In this document: positions 44,017 through 54,106 of the stretch, piece after piece
Numbering within the stretch: position 1 is the stretch's first letter
Layout: every line of letters begins with the position of its first letter
Assembly: GCA_964036315.1 (NCBI GenBank)
Contig: OZ038495.1
Location: forward strand, 24,275,690 to 24,339,689
Reading direction: 5' to 3'
DNA length: 64,000 nt
Origin: Acanthosepion esculentum
Taxonomy: Eukaryota; Mollusca; Cephalopoda; Sepiida; Sepiidae
Made by a program: the position numbers and the translations under genes
The notes under the pieces: model-generated
What the model saw: the letters and a program-made list of their open reading frames with translations, nothing else
The model's database searches: none
What the model was told of the DNA's origin: nothing

Positions 44017-45384
44017 GCATCTGGTACTAAATACTGAGCTAACCTAAAAAAACAGAATATCAGCCATAAACACCTTGGCAGTCCCTGTGGTGCAATACAG
44101 CTTTAACATCCTTAATTTGACCATAGCTGACATTAAGCAAGTGGACGCCAAAACGAGAAAGGTTCTCACTTGCTACCGCATTCATCATCCCAAAGCTGAT
44201 ATTGATCGTCTGTATGTGCCCAGATCCGAAGGAGCAGAGGATTAGTTCAACCAGAACTGTCCTACAAAACTACAACAATTGGCATTCAAAAATATCTGGA
44301 AACTACAGAAGACTGGTTGATGATATGAGTCAAAGAACATGAAAGTAGTAAGCGTCTTTATTCCGTAATAAAAGAAGCCAACAAGTTCAAAATGGAGTTT
44401 CAAATAGATGCAGGAATACAAGTAAAGCACAATAAACCGATTGAAGCTGCAAAATACATAAAAAAGAAATCAAAGACAAATTCAACCGACCAGATACAGA
44501 AACAATGGCAAGATAAACTGCTTCATGGCCAATACTCTGCCCGTACCAAACAAACTGATGTAGACAAGCCCCGTACCTATCAGTGGTTACGTAGTGCAGG
44601 GTTGAAAGCTGAAACTGAAGGTTTTATCCTCACTGCACAGGATCAGTGCGTGTTAACAAGAAATTATCAAGCACACATACTAAAATATTGTGTTAGCCCA
44701 AAATGAAGGTTCTGTGATAATTACTCAGAAACAATCTTTCATCTTGTATCAGGTTGCACAGTATTGGCACCCATGAATATAAAACCCGGCATAACCGAGT
44801 GGGCCAATATCTGCACTGGGAAATCTGTAACTTCTACGGCAAGGAAACTGAAAGAAATTGGTATGAACACCACCCAGACCCGGTTACGGAGATAGGACCT
44901 GTTACAATTTTATGAGACTACACAATACACACAGACAGAACAATCAAAGCTAACCATCCGGACATTGTTATTAGAGACCGCAAACAAAAAATTGCCTCGT
45001 TATTGATATGGCAGTCTCTGCGGACTGCAATTATCTTTGAAGATCTTCAAAAAGCTATCAAAATCCAAGCATCTTAAAATCGAAATCTCAAAATGTGGCA
45101 CATGGGAACACCAAAACTCCCTGTTGTAGTCGGATCCCTCGGATTAGTTGGAAAATATTCCAGTAGACTAATTGAAGGGATTCCTGGAAGCCCATGCCTT
45201 AAAGAAATACAAAAAGATTTTCTCATGAGTACAACCCACACCTTACGAAAGGCTTTATCTATGTAAAATATTTTTTTTTGTTTGTCAGTGGGAAAATGTC
45301 ATGATTCCATTTCTAACCTTAGGTCTCTGGACGGGACCCGGAAAGAAATGTGTACACACCAGAAATCAAAGAAAATTTAAAAAA
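44014..45384 (+). pseudogene. Dong/R4-like LINE, copy 2 (5' truncated)
   Basis: Matches copy 1 (52997-57600) from the RT thumb onward. It shows ISAINTLAVPVVQYSFNI, a MDAKTRKVLTCYRIHHPKAD region with shifts, KPRTYQWLRSAGLKAETEGF and LTRNYQAHILKYC. The zinc-finger frame stops at 44703 (TGA), and PD-type endonuclease remains follow (HPDIVIRDRKQ). The reading frame is broken in many places. It starts at (TAA)n (44012) and ends at AATAATAATAAT (45385-45395), so it is flanked by TAA repeats on both sides. Confidence 0.8.
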
Positions 45385-45395
45385 ATAATAATAAT

Positions 45396-45989
45396 CCACT
45401 CGGCATGACGAGTGGGGATATCTGCACTGAGAAATCTGCAATCTTTATAGGAAGGAAACTGCAAGTGATTTTCAAGCATAAACACCATTCACACCGGGTG
45501 ACAGACATAAAACTATAACAATTTTATGGAACTTTACAATACACAAAGACAGAACAATCAAAGTTAATCAATCAGACATCGTAATCAAAGACCACAAAAA
45601 CAGAAATAGCTGACATGTCAGTTCTTCCAAACAGTAATGTATATTTAAAAATCTTCAAAAAACTATCAAAATACAAGGACTTTGAAGTGTAAATCTAAAA
45701 AATGCGGTACATGAAGACATCAAAAATTATAGTTGTAGTTGGAGCCATGGAACTGATCAGAAAAAGGTTCTGACAGACTAATTAAAGGGATCTCTGGTAG
45801 TCTATGTCTTAAAGAAATATATAGAACTGTCCTTGCAATTTCAGCTGACATCTTATGAAAGATTTCGTCTATGTAAAATGTGTGTGCTCTTAGGTCGTTT
45901 TATCTTTATGTTTTTACAGAAATGTCATAATGCCATTTCTAATTTTATGTCACTGGTTGGAACTCGCGAGCAAATGAGTATACGAGAGA
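45396..45989 (+). pseudogene. Dong/R4-like LINE, copy 3 (5' truncated)
   Basis: Begins right after (TAA)4 at a point matching copy 1 position about 57076 (CGGCATGACGAGTGGGGATA). It continues through the endonuclease region (AATCAGACATCGTAATCAAA) and the KYKDFE, KMR and VVGAMEL-type blocks to a non-coding 3' end GAGTATACGAGAGAAATAAT, which passes into a long (TAA)n tract. Non-functional. Confidence 0.78.

Positions 45990-46085
<96 letters not shown>
45990..46085. repeat. (TAA)n microsatellite, about 32 units
   Basis: Lies between the 3' end of LINE copy 3 and another degraded fragment (46086-46235). One TAT interruption. Confidence 0.93.
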
Positions 46086-46235
46086 TGGCAAAAAGAGAGA
46101 AACGGCAAACGACGTCTTTGTGGGGAAGAAAAGTCATGCACTTGAAATTGTTCAAAGGATTTTGAGTCAATCATGTAAACAAATGTAATAAGTACAAGTC
46201 AGTCACTGAACAAGAAAATAAAAAAAACACATTGG
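46086..46235 (+). pseudogene. LINE-like fragment after (TAA)n
   Basis: GAAACGGCAAACGACGTCTT, TTGTGGGGAAGAAAAGTCAT and ATCATGTAAACAAATGTAAT resemble the 43.25-43.42 kb relic (AGGCCTTTGTGGAGAAAAAG, ACCACGTAAACAAATGG). Again the fragment begins directly at a TAA tract. Confidence 0.4.
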
Positions 46236-46273
46236 AACTTTGATATTTAGACTGACAATATCTTCAAGTAAAA

Positions 46274-46603
46274 ATGCTAGAGCCACACTCTTGGACAAGA
46301 GAAGCTGACAAACTTATAAACATATTTGAGAAAATGATATCTCATGTAGTTAATTGTTCCGAAAACACTACCGACATGATTGGAAACGTCAGAGATACGA
46401 GAGAAATTGAGTTTATTCAAACCAAGCCATTAAAAATTCATTTAATTTGTACATATCTAAATGTCTACAACAAAAACATTTTGAAAAAATGTGAGTCAGT
46501 TCTTAATACAGATTCATTGCTTAGAGAGAAGGAAAAAGACAGATTCAGTGAGGCCGTCTTTTCATATTTCAAATATATCTATGAAAGATTTCCCAGTACT
46601 TAA
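46274..46603 (+). CDS. Unrecognised 109-codon open frame
   Basis: An ATG-initiated frame of mixed, protein-like composition (KLINIFEKMISHVVNCSENT..., KDRFSEAVFSYFKYIYERF) in the intron just downstream of gene I exon 5, on the opposite strand. It is not low-complexity and matches no family I know. It may be an exapted exon, a LINE ORF1 remnant, or chance. Confidence 0.25.
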   Translation: MLEPHSWTREADKLINIFEKMISHVVNCSENTTDMIGNVRDTREIEFIQTKPLKIHLICTYLNVYNKNILKKCESVLNTDSLLREKEKDRFSEAVFSYFKYIYERFPST

Positions 46604-46677
46604 ATCTGTAGGCTGACTGGACAGTAAGAGAGAAATATAAAAACAAACTATCGTAAATGTTCTGTTGTAAATCTTAC

Positions 46678-46849
46678 CAAATGTAAAGAAATCCAGCCGG
46701 TATTGAAGGTATAGAAACCAATAGAACGAGCAGTTTCCAGGTTCGGATATAATACGTCAATAAACTGATTATAAAGTATCCGGCGGTGAAATACAATTGA
46801 ATAATTAATGTGGCATTAATTCTGTTTTTTACTGACGAAATTTCAGCTC
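46678..46849 (-). CDS. SLC22-type transporter gene I, exon 5
   Basis: 172 bases with acceptor TTTTTTTACAG|GAGCTG and donor ATTTG|GTAAGA. Encodes AEISSVKNRINATLIIQLYF, then TAGYFIISLLTYYIRTWKLL and VSIPSIPAGFLYIW. It forms membrane segments 5 and 6 with the Y.I..W..L pattern that precedes ESPRWLL in SLC22 proteins. Frame intact. Confidence 0.9.
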
Positions 46850-47277
46850 CTGTAAAAAAAAAAAATACAACATGAAATTAAAAGTAATAAGACATTACTT
46901 TCAGATGAAAAATTTCTAGCAAACTTAAAATATCGAAACTAGGATTTCTAATACTTTCGATTCAAATTATGGACGCCTAATGTAAAGCGACGGTTCTCTA
47001 GCTAATCTCACAGGTCATTCGTTACCTTTTTAAGTCTGATGCCCAAACTTGTGACGCTGGTGCACCCAAAACTTAGACTGGCAAGGATTTATTCTTAACT
47101 GCATTGTCTTTTCAAGGTGGGGAGAAGAAATATTGAAATCCAGTCCAGGTGCATATAAAAGAAGCCCCTATAAATTATTTAATTTTTCGTTACTATTCGT
47201 TAACAGTGCACGACATGGTGGTTGAAACTGTTGCTTGAATCTCCCTGGATAGTTGTCGGTGTTTGATCTCACAAAGC

Positions 47278-47372
47278 GTTGGGTAATGGTTAACGCGATT
47301 CGTTTGTTTAATCTTTACTTCTCAGTAGTGGGTTCGATCCTCACTAAGTACCCATACAAAAATCCCTAAAGA
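47278..47372 (+). mobile_element. tRNA-derived SINE head
   Basis: GTTGGGTAATGGTTAACGCG (box A) and GTGGGTTCGATCCTCAC (box B, with T-arm pairing GTGGG/CCTCAC approximately) lie at tRNA spacing. No proper acceptor stem or 3' CCA context is seen, so it is a SINE or pseudo-tRNA rather than a tRNA gene. Confidence 0.5.
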
Positions 47373-47503
47373 TTTACCATGTTGTAAAATCAACACACTT
47401 TTAAAAATATAATTCTGAATGTTAATTTTTATAGAAATCTGACCGCAAAGATCACACAATCTTCTCATTCCAGTTCCCGTCATTTATTTTTATTTATTTT
47501 TAT

Positions 47504-47510
<7 letters not shown>

Positions 47511-47590
<80 letters not shown>

Positions 47591-47610
47591 CGTGTGTGTG
47601 TGTGTGTGCA
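47511..47610. repeat. (TA)n-(TG)n compound microsatellite
   Basis: About 32 TA units pass into TG units with one CG. It is preceded by (TTTTA)n at 47484-47511. Confidence 0.92.
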
Positions 47611-47949
47611 GGTATGCAGAAAAATAGGAAAGAATCCGGAGTTCTGTAGTATTTTTGCTTTTATTTTTAAAAAACAGTGCTCCATACAGAAGTAGTGCTT
47701 ATATTATAATATTTAAAAAAAAAAATATGATTCCTTCGCTACATAAGAGTTCTCATGTTTCAAAAGCGAGAGCCGAGACCCTCAATATAATTTTTGAAAT
47801 TAAGTTGAATTAAGGTGTCTGGTCTCGCTTCATCGTCAAGCGAGAATTTGGGAATCCCTTCTGAACGAAAGCGATCATAGCATTCCAAAATTTCCTGTCC
47901 TTTGTAGCTCTTAATAAATTTTGTCTTTTTGTTATTTCGCCTAAACCTT

Positions 47950-48545
47950 GTTTGCGCCAGCCATTTATTCAATCTCACGAGGTAGGTTATGCATTATTTT
48001 CCTTTGTCCTTCTTGCCTTGAAACTGTCCTGTGAATATCAAATTTTACAAGCATTCTTTCCTCATTATGAACTTCAACTGCCTCTTCCTGGTGTTAAGTA
48101 TTTTTGTTTCATGGTACTCCCGGCATCCTTCTGCAGAACCGCATTTCTTTTGCTTCAAGCCTCCTTTTCATTTGTGAAGAAATTGTCTCGCATTCACTGT
48201 CATATAGGAGGACCGATATTATATAACAGTTTAGTACTCTTTTCTTTGGTCCTAACGACATTTTTCTGTTTCTTAATACGTTGCTTAGCTTTTGGAATAT
48301 CCATCGCAATGCGCCTTCAAATTTCAGTTTAGTACTTTCCGTCCTCTGTTAAAACACTTCCGAGATATTTGAATTGTTGTACTTGTTTGATTTTGGTATC
48401 TCGCATGTTGGGTTGTTCTTTTTGCAAACAACCATGCATTCTGTCTTCTTGAAATTGATGTTTAGTCCTTTATTCTCACTTTCCTTCACTACCTTTTGTA
48501 GGAGTTCTGTAGTTTCCTTTCCGTGTCTGCTATTAACACTGTGTC
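47950..48545 (-). pseudogene. RTE-type LINE relic
   Basis: Minus-strand pieces read DTKIKQVQQFKYLGSVLTED at about 48410-48350, then RNRKMSLGPKKRVLNCYIIS and VLLYDSECETISSQMKRRLE. They parallel the C-terminal part of the RTE LINE at 30.4-30.9 kb. Multiple stops. Confidence 0.7.
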
Positions 48546-48850
48546 AGAAAAAGATGGATAATTCTCAAAAGTACCAGTGGTAGTTCTATTCCAGATAAAA
48601 CGGTAGGATTTTGAATGCTGATTTTAAAGAAAGTTACCACATCCTTATTTGGAAGAGGAGTTTAACACCATCCTCTTAACCCCCCTCCACCAATTTCCCC
48701 TCTAATTTGGTACTGGGACAGACAAAGATTACACGATAATAAGTCAAGAAAGCATTACTTGCACGTTCTACAATCTATATTATAACCAAAGCTACAATCT
48801 GTATTAAAACCATTAGACGATCAAGTTTTATTTACAAAATATTGCCTTAC

Positions 48851-49005
48851 CAAATACAACTGATGGCATATAAGAGAGGGCACTTCCGACTGCTGTCAGA
48901 AAACGGAGTATGAGGATCACATTCATGTCCATGATTTGCGAAGAGAGAATTCCAGTAGTACCTTGCAGTATTAATGCAGCGATGATGACAGTTTTGCGTC
49001 CAAAT
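48851..49005 (-). CDS. SLC22-type transporter gene I, exon 4
   Basis: 155 bases. The first base completes the Arg of the DRFGRK loop shared with exon 3, then FGRKTVIIAALILQGTTGIL, SSQIMDMNVILILRFLTAVG and SYMPSVVF follow. This is the standard segment 3-4 region of SLC22 proteins. The acceptor is TTTTCAAG|ATTTGG, with a weak pyrimidine tract, and the donor is TTTG|GTAAGG. Confidence 0.9.
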
Positions 49006-49204
49006 CTTGAAAAGTCGTAGAGATACATTAAGATAAGTAATAGGAACCAAGAAATACATATGTCTGGTATTCAATCTCAAGCTGACATATTCTAGAAGAA
49101 ATGAAGAGAATTGTTTTTTTTTACATATTTTCAGAAAATTTGGACATACACACGCATAAAATAAAAACTGTATTTTTTTAAATCAGTTCAACGCAAGCAA
49201 AATA

Positions 49205-49420
49205 ACAATGCCCTTAAGACGTCAGGGGTTATTGATAGTGAAAGAAAATTAGAAAAGTTTACTGAGGAGAAAGGAAAATAAGAGAAAAGGAAGACAGAAG
49301 ATAGCAATTGACGTTGCATTTAAATATTTGAAGATTGTAAACAAGAAACTAATAGAAAGCAATTAAGGTCATTTTAGCACACAGTTCAAAGTTTTACTGC
49401 ATGAATGGATATTACAAGGT
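49205..49420 (-). pseudogene. CR1-like LINE 3' relic
   Basis: The minus strand contains TACAATCTTCAAATATTTAA followed by ATGCAACGTCAATTGCTATC (NLQIFKCNVNCYL), the C-terminus seen at 8.7 kb. Short and degraded. Confidence 0.5.
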
Positions 49421-49720
49421 GACAACATTGATTCAACGTTTTATTGCATGGTCTTGCTGATTTGAAGCAGAAAATAAGATTAAACAGTGGAAATCCCAAG
49501 GAAAATAATTAGGTGTCAAGAAGTATAGCGAAAGAAAGATTAAAAATAATTAGATGCTATAAAATGTATTCGGAGAAGACTCGAGGAAAATTTTAACCTG
49601 AAATAAACGAAATAGTGTTTATTAAGATAAGATCTGTTCCAACTTACCTAGTTGCCTCCGGTCAGTCAAAAATGTATGGCTTTTTGAAATTTACCAAATT
49701 CCAATGAAGTATTCTTGATA

Positions 49721-50383
49721 TCTCTATATATTAAGTTGTAGGCTCTGTCTGTCTGTTTGTTTGTTATCGAACTCCTCTTTGGGTTTTGGAGATAGACCCC
49801 CATAACCCCCATATTCTGAAACTACATTACCCAGAGTACTTGGATAAATATATTTAATTTTGATCAAAGGGTGTCCTCGGGGGGGTACAACCCTCCACTG
49901 TAATTTCCCCCCTTTGATATAAATTAAATTTAAATTTGAACAATTGAATGTCCCCTATCCAAAATATAGAAAGAAAAAGAAAAAGCCAGAAATCACATCG
50001 GCACGATCATTTTGATCAAGTGGGGTACCCGGGGAACACATACCCCCCACTGATTTTGTTTTGATTTAATTTAAATTTAAACATGGGAATAACCGCTAGT
50101 GTACTTGGTAAGTATATTTAATTTTGATCAAAGGGGGTCCCGGAGTGGTATGGGGACACAAAACCACTACTGAATTCTTTTCTCTTTGATTTAAATTAAA
50201 TTTAAATTTGAACAAGGAAATGACTCCTATCAAAAATATAGGAGAAATTCACATCGGCAAGATCATTGACTAATATTGAAATGCATTATTCTTCTCCATA
50301 AATTATAACAATGATTTAAAATCAATCATCATTTTCTTACCAAAAAAATGTGACACGCAGCAAGGCACGGGTAATTCGGCTAG
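49721..50383 (+). mobile_element. Non-autonomous Helitron-like element
   Basis: Starts TCTCTATATATTAAG with GGCTCTGTCTGTCTGTTTGT just inside, and ends AAGGCACGGGTAATTCGGCTAG, i.e. ...CTAG|T. The flanks A| and |T fit the A-T target rule for Helitrons. A degraded GC-rich hairpin (CGCAGCAAGGCACGGG) lies near the 3' end. The interior repeats TTTAATTTTGATCAAAGGG and AAATTTAAATTTGAACAA two to three times. No Rep-helicase coding. Confidence 0.65.
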
Positions 50384-50389
50384 TGTTTA

Positions 50390-52005
50390 TATAAAACACT
50401 ATTATCTCGAAATGTTCACATCGTTCCCAAAATTCAGGCACGGGTTTCGGCGGAATTGCATTCAAAAAAGGGCCATGCATTACTGAACAAAAGAAGATCA
50501 TATGAATATCATATTGACAAATAATTAATCAATCAATGTCAGCGAGGCAGAAAACTTCATATATAAATGCGACGAGAATATAACATGAGGACTAAAATAA
50601 GAGGTTTATTTCATGAACCTACTCTTATGCTTCTGCCAGTAATTAACGCACAAATACAAGTCCAAATAGACAAGAATACATTGCCAGAACCAAGGTACCT
50701 TATCATAGTACGAATTATTGCTAGAATAATTTTCTAGTAAAAAACTTGGCTATATAGATTAATGACTGCTTACACCTGATGTGCATTAAAATTCCTCTAT
50801 TTTTTCATTAAATCAGTTATCGACAGTGTTTGCTGCTCCTCAGCAGAAGCAAAAACATTAACGGCCTTGAATTCTCATTAGGAATCACAATGACCACTGG
50901 GCGAAATCCTCGTAAAATCTGGCTACATTCACATATAATGGCCATTATGATTTTCTACGTGCGTCTTCGATGTACATGCAATGACAATGAACACCAATTG
51001 CATTGTCAAGTGAAAACATCAAGAATTCTTCGCTTTTAGTAGTGCTGGGACACGGAACGAATAGTTGATGGAAAGTCCAGCAATTTAGCCTTATGTAAAT
51101 AACTATAGCCTGTTTTGTTGCTGAGATAATTACTCAGTTTACAACATTGCCAGAGGTCATCGTTCAAGCCCAGGTGAAAGCCAGGAAGTTAAATGATTTT
51201 AAAGAAAACCGGATAGGTAGACACTCTCAACTTGGAAGATTATCGAAATTCAGTCTTATTTTTCACTCCGTCGTGTGTTCTTTCGCTGTTTTTTTACTTG
51301 TGCATGAATTAGTTAAAATTTCACACTGGTGCTTGAAGTGGACTTTCGATTCCAGGTGAAAGCAAGGAATGCGGATTTTTAAGTTAGCAGATCATCCTTC
51401 TTTGGAAAAACAGACTTATTTTACGTCAGCAATTTTCCTTCCTGTCTCATTGGTAATAACAGTAACAAGAATCTCAAGAATATCATATCTATTAAAACTA
51501 AGCAACACACTGAGAAGGAATGTAACGAAGATTGTGTGTATCTCACAAACTGGTAAAATAAATAATATGTTAATACGAACAACAAAAAATACCGTTCGAA
51601 GCTTCAAAATATCTTGGCATAATCCATTAATAGTTTGTAAGTTTTTCAAACTTCAGTTTAAAAATTATTGATGTATTTCATATTCATAAGTATGTTTGCG
51701 GTGACATCGGTCTTTAATTAATAACATTTTGACGGCAGACAATTTTTGCCATTTTTGAAATTAATATTTCTTGTTTATATACAAGAGAAAGTACGTATGT
51801 GCATGTTGTTCGACAAGCATATTTTCAAAATACGTTTAAGCTTGATATAAATATTTTAGCGTTATGATGGCGGTAAATAAACATGATATTTTGAACTGGG
51901 TTAATTATATTGTCAGTTGTTGAGTTCGGTCCAAATCCCTGTTCAAAACCATAATATAAACAGGATGGTAGATAAATATAGAATAACTGAATAGATATAA
52001 CTGAA
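50390..52005. other. Intron 3 segment: nothing recognised
   Basis: Moderately AT-rich DNA. Open frames at 51147-51671 on both strands show no domain features. Near 51155-51360 a CCAGGTGAAAGC motif is repeated 190 bases apart. Confidence 0.45.
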
Positions 52006-52007
52006 GA

Positions 52008-52008
<1 letters not shown>

Positions 52009-52057
<49 letters not shown>

Positions 52058-52064
52058 AATAGAC

Positions 52065-52122
<58 letters not shown>
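52009..52122. repeat. (GATA)n/(GACA)n microsatellite
   Basis: GATA units flank a central GACA block. The associated Tyr/Leu/Ser/Ile and Cys/Leu/Ser/Val frames on the minus strand are artefacts. Confidence 0.95.
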
Positions 52123-52199
52123 GAAGGAGGGAAGGAACAAACGGATTGCGATAGATATGAAAGATTTTGATAGATGAAATGGCATCTTGGCATTAGTCC

Positions 52200-52600
52200 C
52201 TTTCCCACCGCCGTAACGTAGCTTCCCTGTGCTTTTCTTTAAATATTTTCATGGCAATTGTTCTCATGAACTTTCCTCTATGGTAGCTAGATTCTATAAA
52301 TGTAATCGCAGTCATAGATTGGAAGCCAGGTCTCATCATTTTAGAGTTGAAATGGCGAGATGTAACTAAATTCTATGCTAACAGTTTCTAATATCACACT
52401 TCTCGCTCTTCTGAATTCTTACATTCCAGTCAAATTTGATCTTCAAAAACTTAAATGCAATGTATATCGTTATCTTCTATCTTCTTAATTTCTGTTCTTT
52501 TATTATTATCTCTCCTTAATAGTGTTTTCATCTAATAATCTCTAACATCCAGTAACCCCTTGCGTCTTAGTGGCTTTTATCGCCTTGCTTGGGGTGAACT
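52200..52600 (+). mobile_element. CR1-like LINE 3' end
   Basis: CAAATTTGATCTTCAAAAAC and AATGTATATCGTTATCTTCT mark the FDLQKLKCNVYRYLL C-terminus. The end GCCTTGCTTGGGGTGAACTG at about 52573 matches the 3' termini at 20.18 and 40.0 kb. It lies just downstream of gene I exon 3, plus strand. Confidence 0.6.
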
Positions 52601-52637
52601 GAATATAAAAATGAATATATTGATAATGTATACTTAC

Positions 52638-52741
52638 CGATCTGGAAGCCAACCACAACATAGCATGGCAAACAATTCACCAATAAAAAATACAGTATAG
52701 ATCTGATGGGCGAGCCATTCCCTGCCACAAACTAAATTAAA
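52638..52741 (-). CDS. SLC22-type transporter gene I, exon 3
   Basis: 104 bases with acceptor TTTTTTTAG|TTTAAT and donor GATCG|GTAAGT. Encodes FNLVCGREWLAHQIYTVFFI and GELFAMLCCGWLPD, joining exon 4 to make DRFGRK. FNLVC closes the first extracellular loop, and the segment is membrane helix 2. A second AG ten bases downstream would break the frame, so the upstream acceptor is preferred. 104 bases is a length familiar from other SLC22 genes. Confidence 0.9.
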
Positions 52742-52936
52742 CTAAAAAAAACATAGAGACAATGTTATAGAAATTAACCTGTATAAATGATTTTATTGGA
52801 AATAATATATTAATAAAATAATAATATGCAAAAATTATAAAATAATTCGAACAAGCACTGAGATTTTGCCGATCGAGGTTCTGCTGGGATCTGTGCATGT
52901 CGTCAATCAATCCTCTGTAATAAGTACTGTATACGA

Positions 52937-52937
<1 letters not shown>

Positions 52938-52996
<59 letters not shown>
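52938..52996. repeat. (TAA)n at the 5' junction of LINE copy 1
   Basis: About nineteen TAA units. LINE coding sequence starts immediately (CTACATGGATGAATTC, 52997). Confidence 0.93.
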
Positions 52997-54106
52997 CTAC
53001 ATGGATGAATTCAAACTCTTCGCCAAAGACGACAAGGAGTTGAAGGGCCTCCTTAATATTGTAAAATACTTTAGTGACGACATAGGTATGAACTTCGGAT
53101 TAGATAAATGTGCTAAAGTAACATTCAAGAAAGGTAGAATCTTAGAAGCACCCTTAATAGATTTAGATTTTGTCACGAAGATGAGAGAATTGGAGCATGA
53201 TGAAGCTTATAAGTACCTAGGAATTAGTGAAGGAGATAGCATACAACACCCCCAAATGAAGAAGACGGTAAGAAAGGAGTACTACAGGCGTGTACGCCTG
53301 GTACTAAAGACCGAGCTAAACTAAAAAAAAACAGAATATCAGCCATAAACACCTTGGCTGTTCCAGTGGTTCAATACAGCTTTATTGTTCTTAACTGGAC
53401 CATAGCTGAAATTAAGCGAATGGACGCCAAAACGAGAAAGCTCCTCACTTGCTACCGCATGCATCATCCCAAAGCTGATATTGATCGCCTGTATGTGCCC
53501 AGATCCGAAGGAGGCAGAGGACTAATTCAACTAGAACTATCCTACAAAACTACAACAATTGTCCTCCGAAGATACTTGGGAAATAAAGAAGACTGGATGA
53601 TGGTATGTGTCAAGGAACATGAAAGGAGTAAGTGTCTTTACTCTGTAGTAAAGGAAGCCGACGAATTCAAAATGGAGTTTCAAATGGGCGCAAAAATGCA
53701 AATGCATCACTGTACACCGGCTGAAGCTGCAAAATACTTAAAAAAAGAATGCAAAGACAAATGCGACCGACCAGATACAGAAACAATGGCAAGATAAATG
53801 TTCCACGGCCAATACTCAGACCGTACCAAACAAGCTGACGTAGACAAAAACCGCACCCATCAGTGGCTACGTAGTGCAGGGTTGAAAGCTGAAACTGAAG
53901 GTTTTATCCTTGCTGCACAGGACCATGCTTGTTAACTAGGAATTATGAAGCACATATACTAAAATACTGTGTTAGCCCAAAATGCAGATTCTGTGATGAA
54001 TATGCAGAAACGATTGATCATCTTGTATCAGGTTGCACGATATTGGCACCCACTGAATATAAAACCCGGCATGACAGAGTGGGCCAATATCTGCACTGGA
54101 AAATTT
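52997..54106 (+). pseudogene. Dong/R4-like LINE copy 1, 5' part
   Basis: The coding part starts at RT motif C, here YMDEFKLFAKDDKELKGLL, so the catalytic second Asp is Glu. It continues with LDKCAKVTFKKG and AYKYLGISEGDSIQHPQMKK. After a stop comes ISAINTLAVPVVQYSFIVLN, MDAKTRKLLTCYRMHHPKAD, RLYVPRSEGGRGLIQLELSY and then the finger CRFCDEYAETIDHLVSGC. The copy is 5' truncated at (TAA)n and interrupted at 54106 by another LINE; it resumes at 57112. The nearest clades I recognise are R4/Dong of the R2 superfamily (restriction-enzyme-like endonuclease). Confidence 0.85.
53945..54106 (+). repeat. Long target-site duplication, left copy
   Basis: All 162 bases from ATGAAGCACATATACT to CTGCACTGGAAAATTT equal 56950-57111; no difference was found by eye. 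The two copies exactly bracket the nested LINE. Confidence 0.9.

Noticed and set aside
45950..46174. Poly-Leu minus-strand frame
   Set aside because: Translation of (TAA)n read as TTA codons; likewise at 42.5-42.7, 43.8-44.0 and 52.87-53.0 kb.
47278..47372. Functional tRNA gene
   Set aside because: Boxes A and B are good but no acceptor stem or anticodon arm can be folded convincingly.
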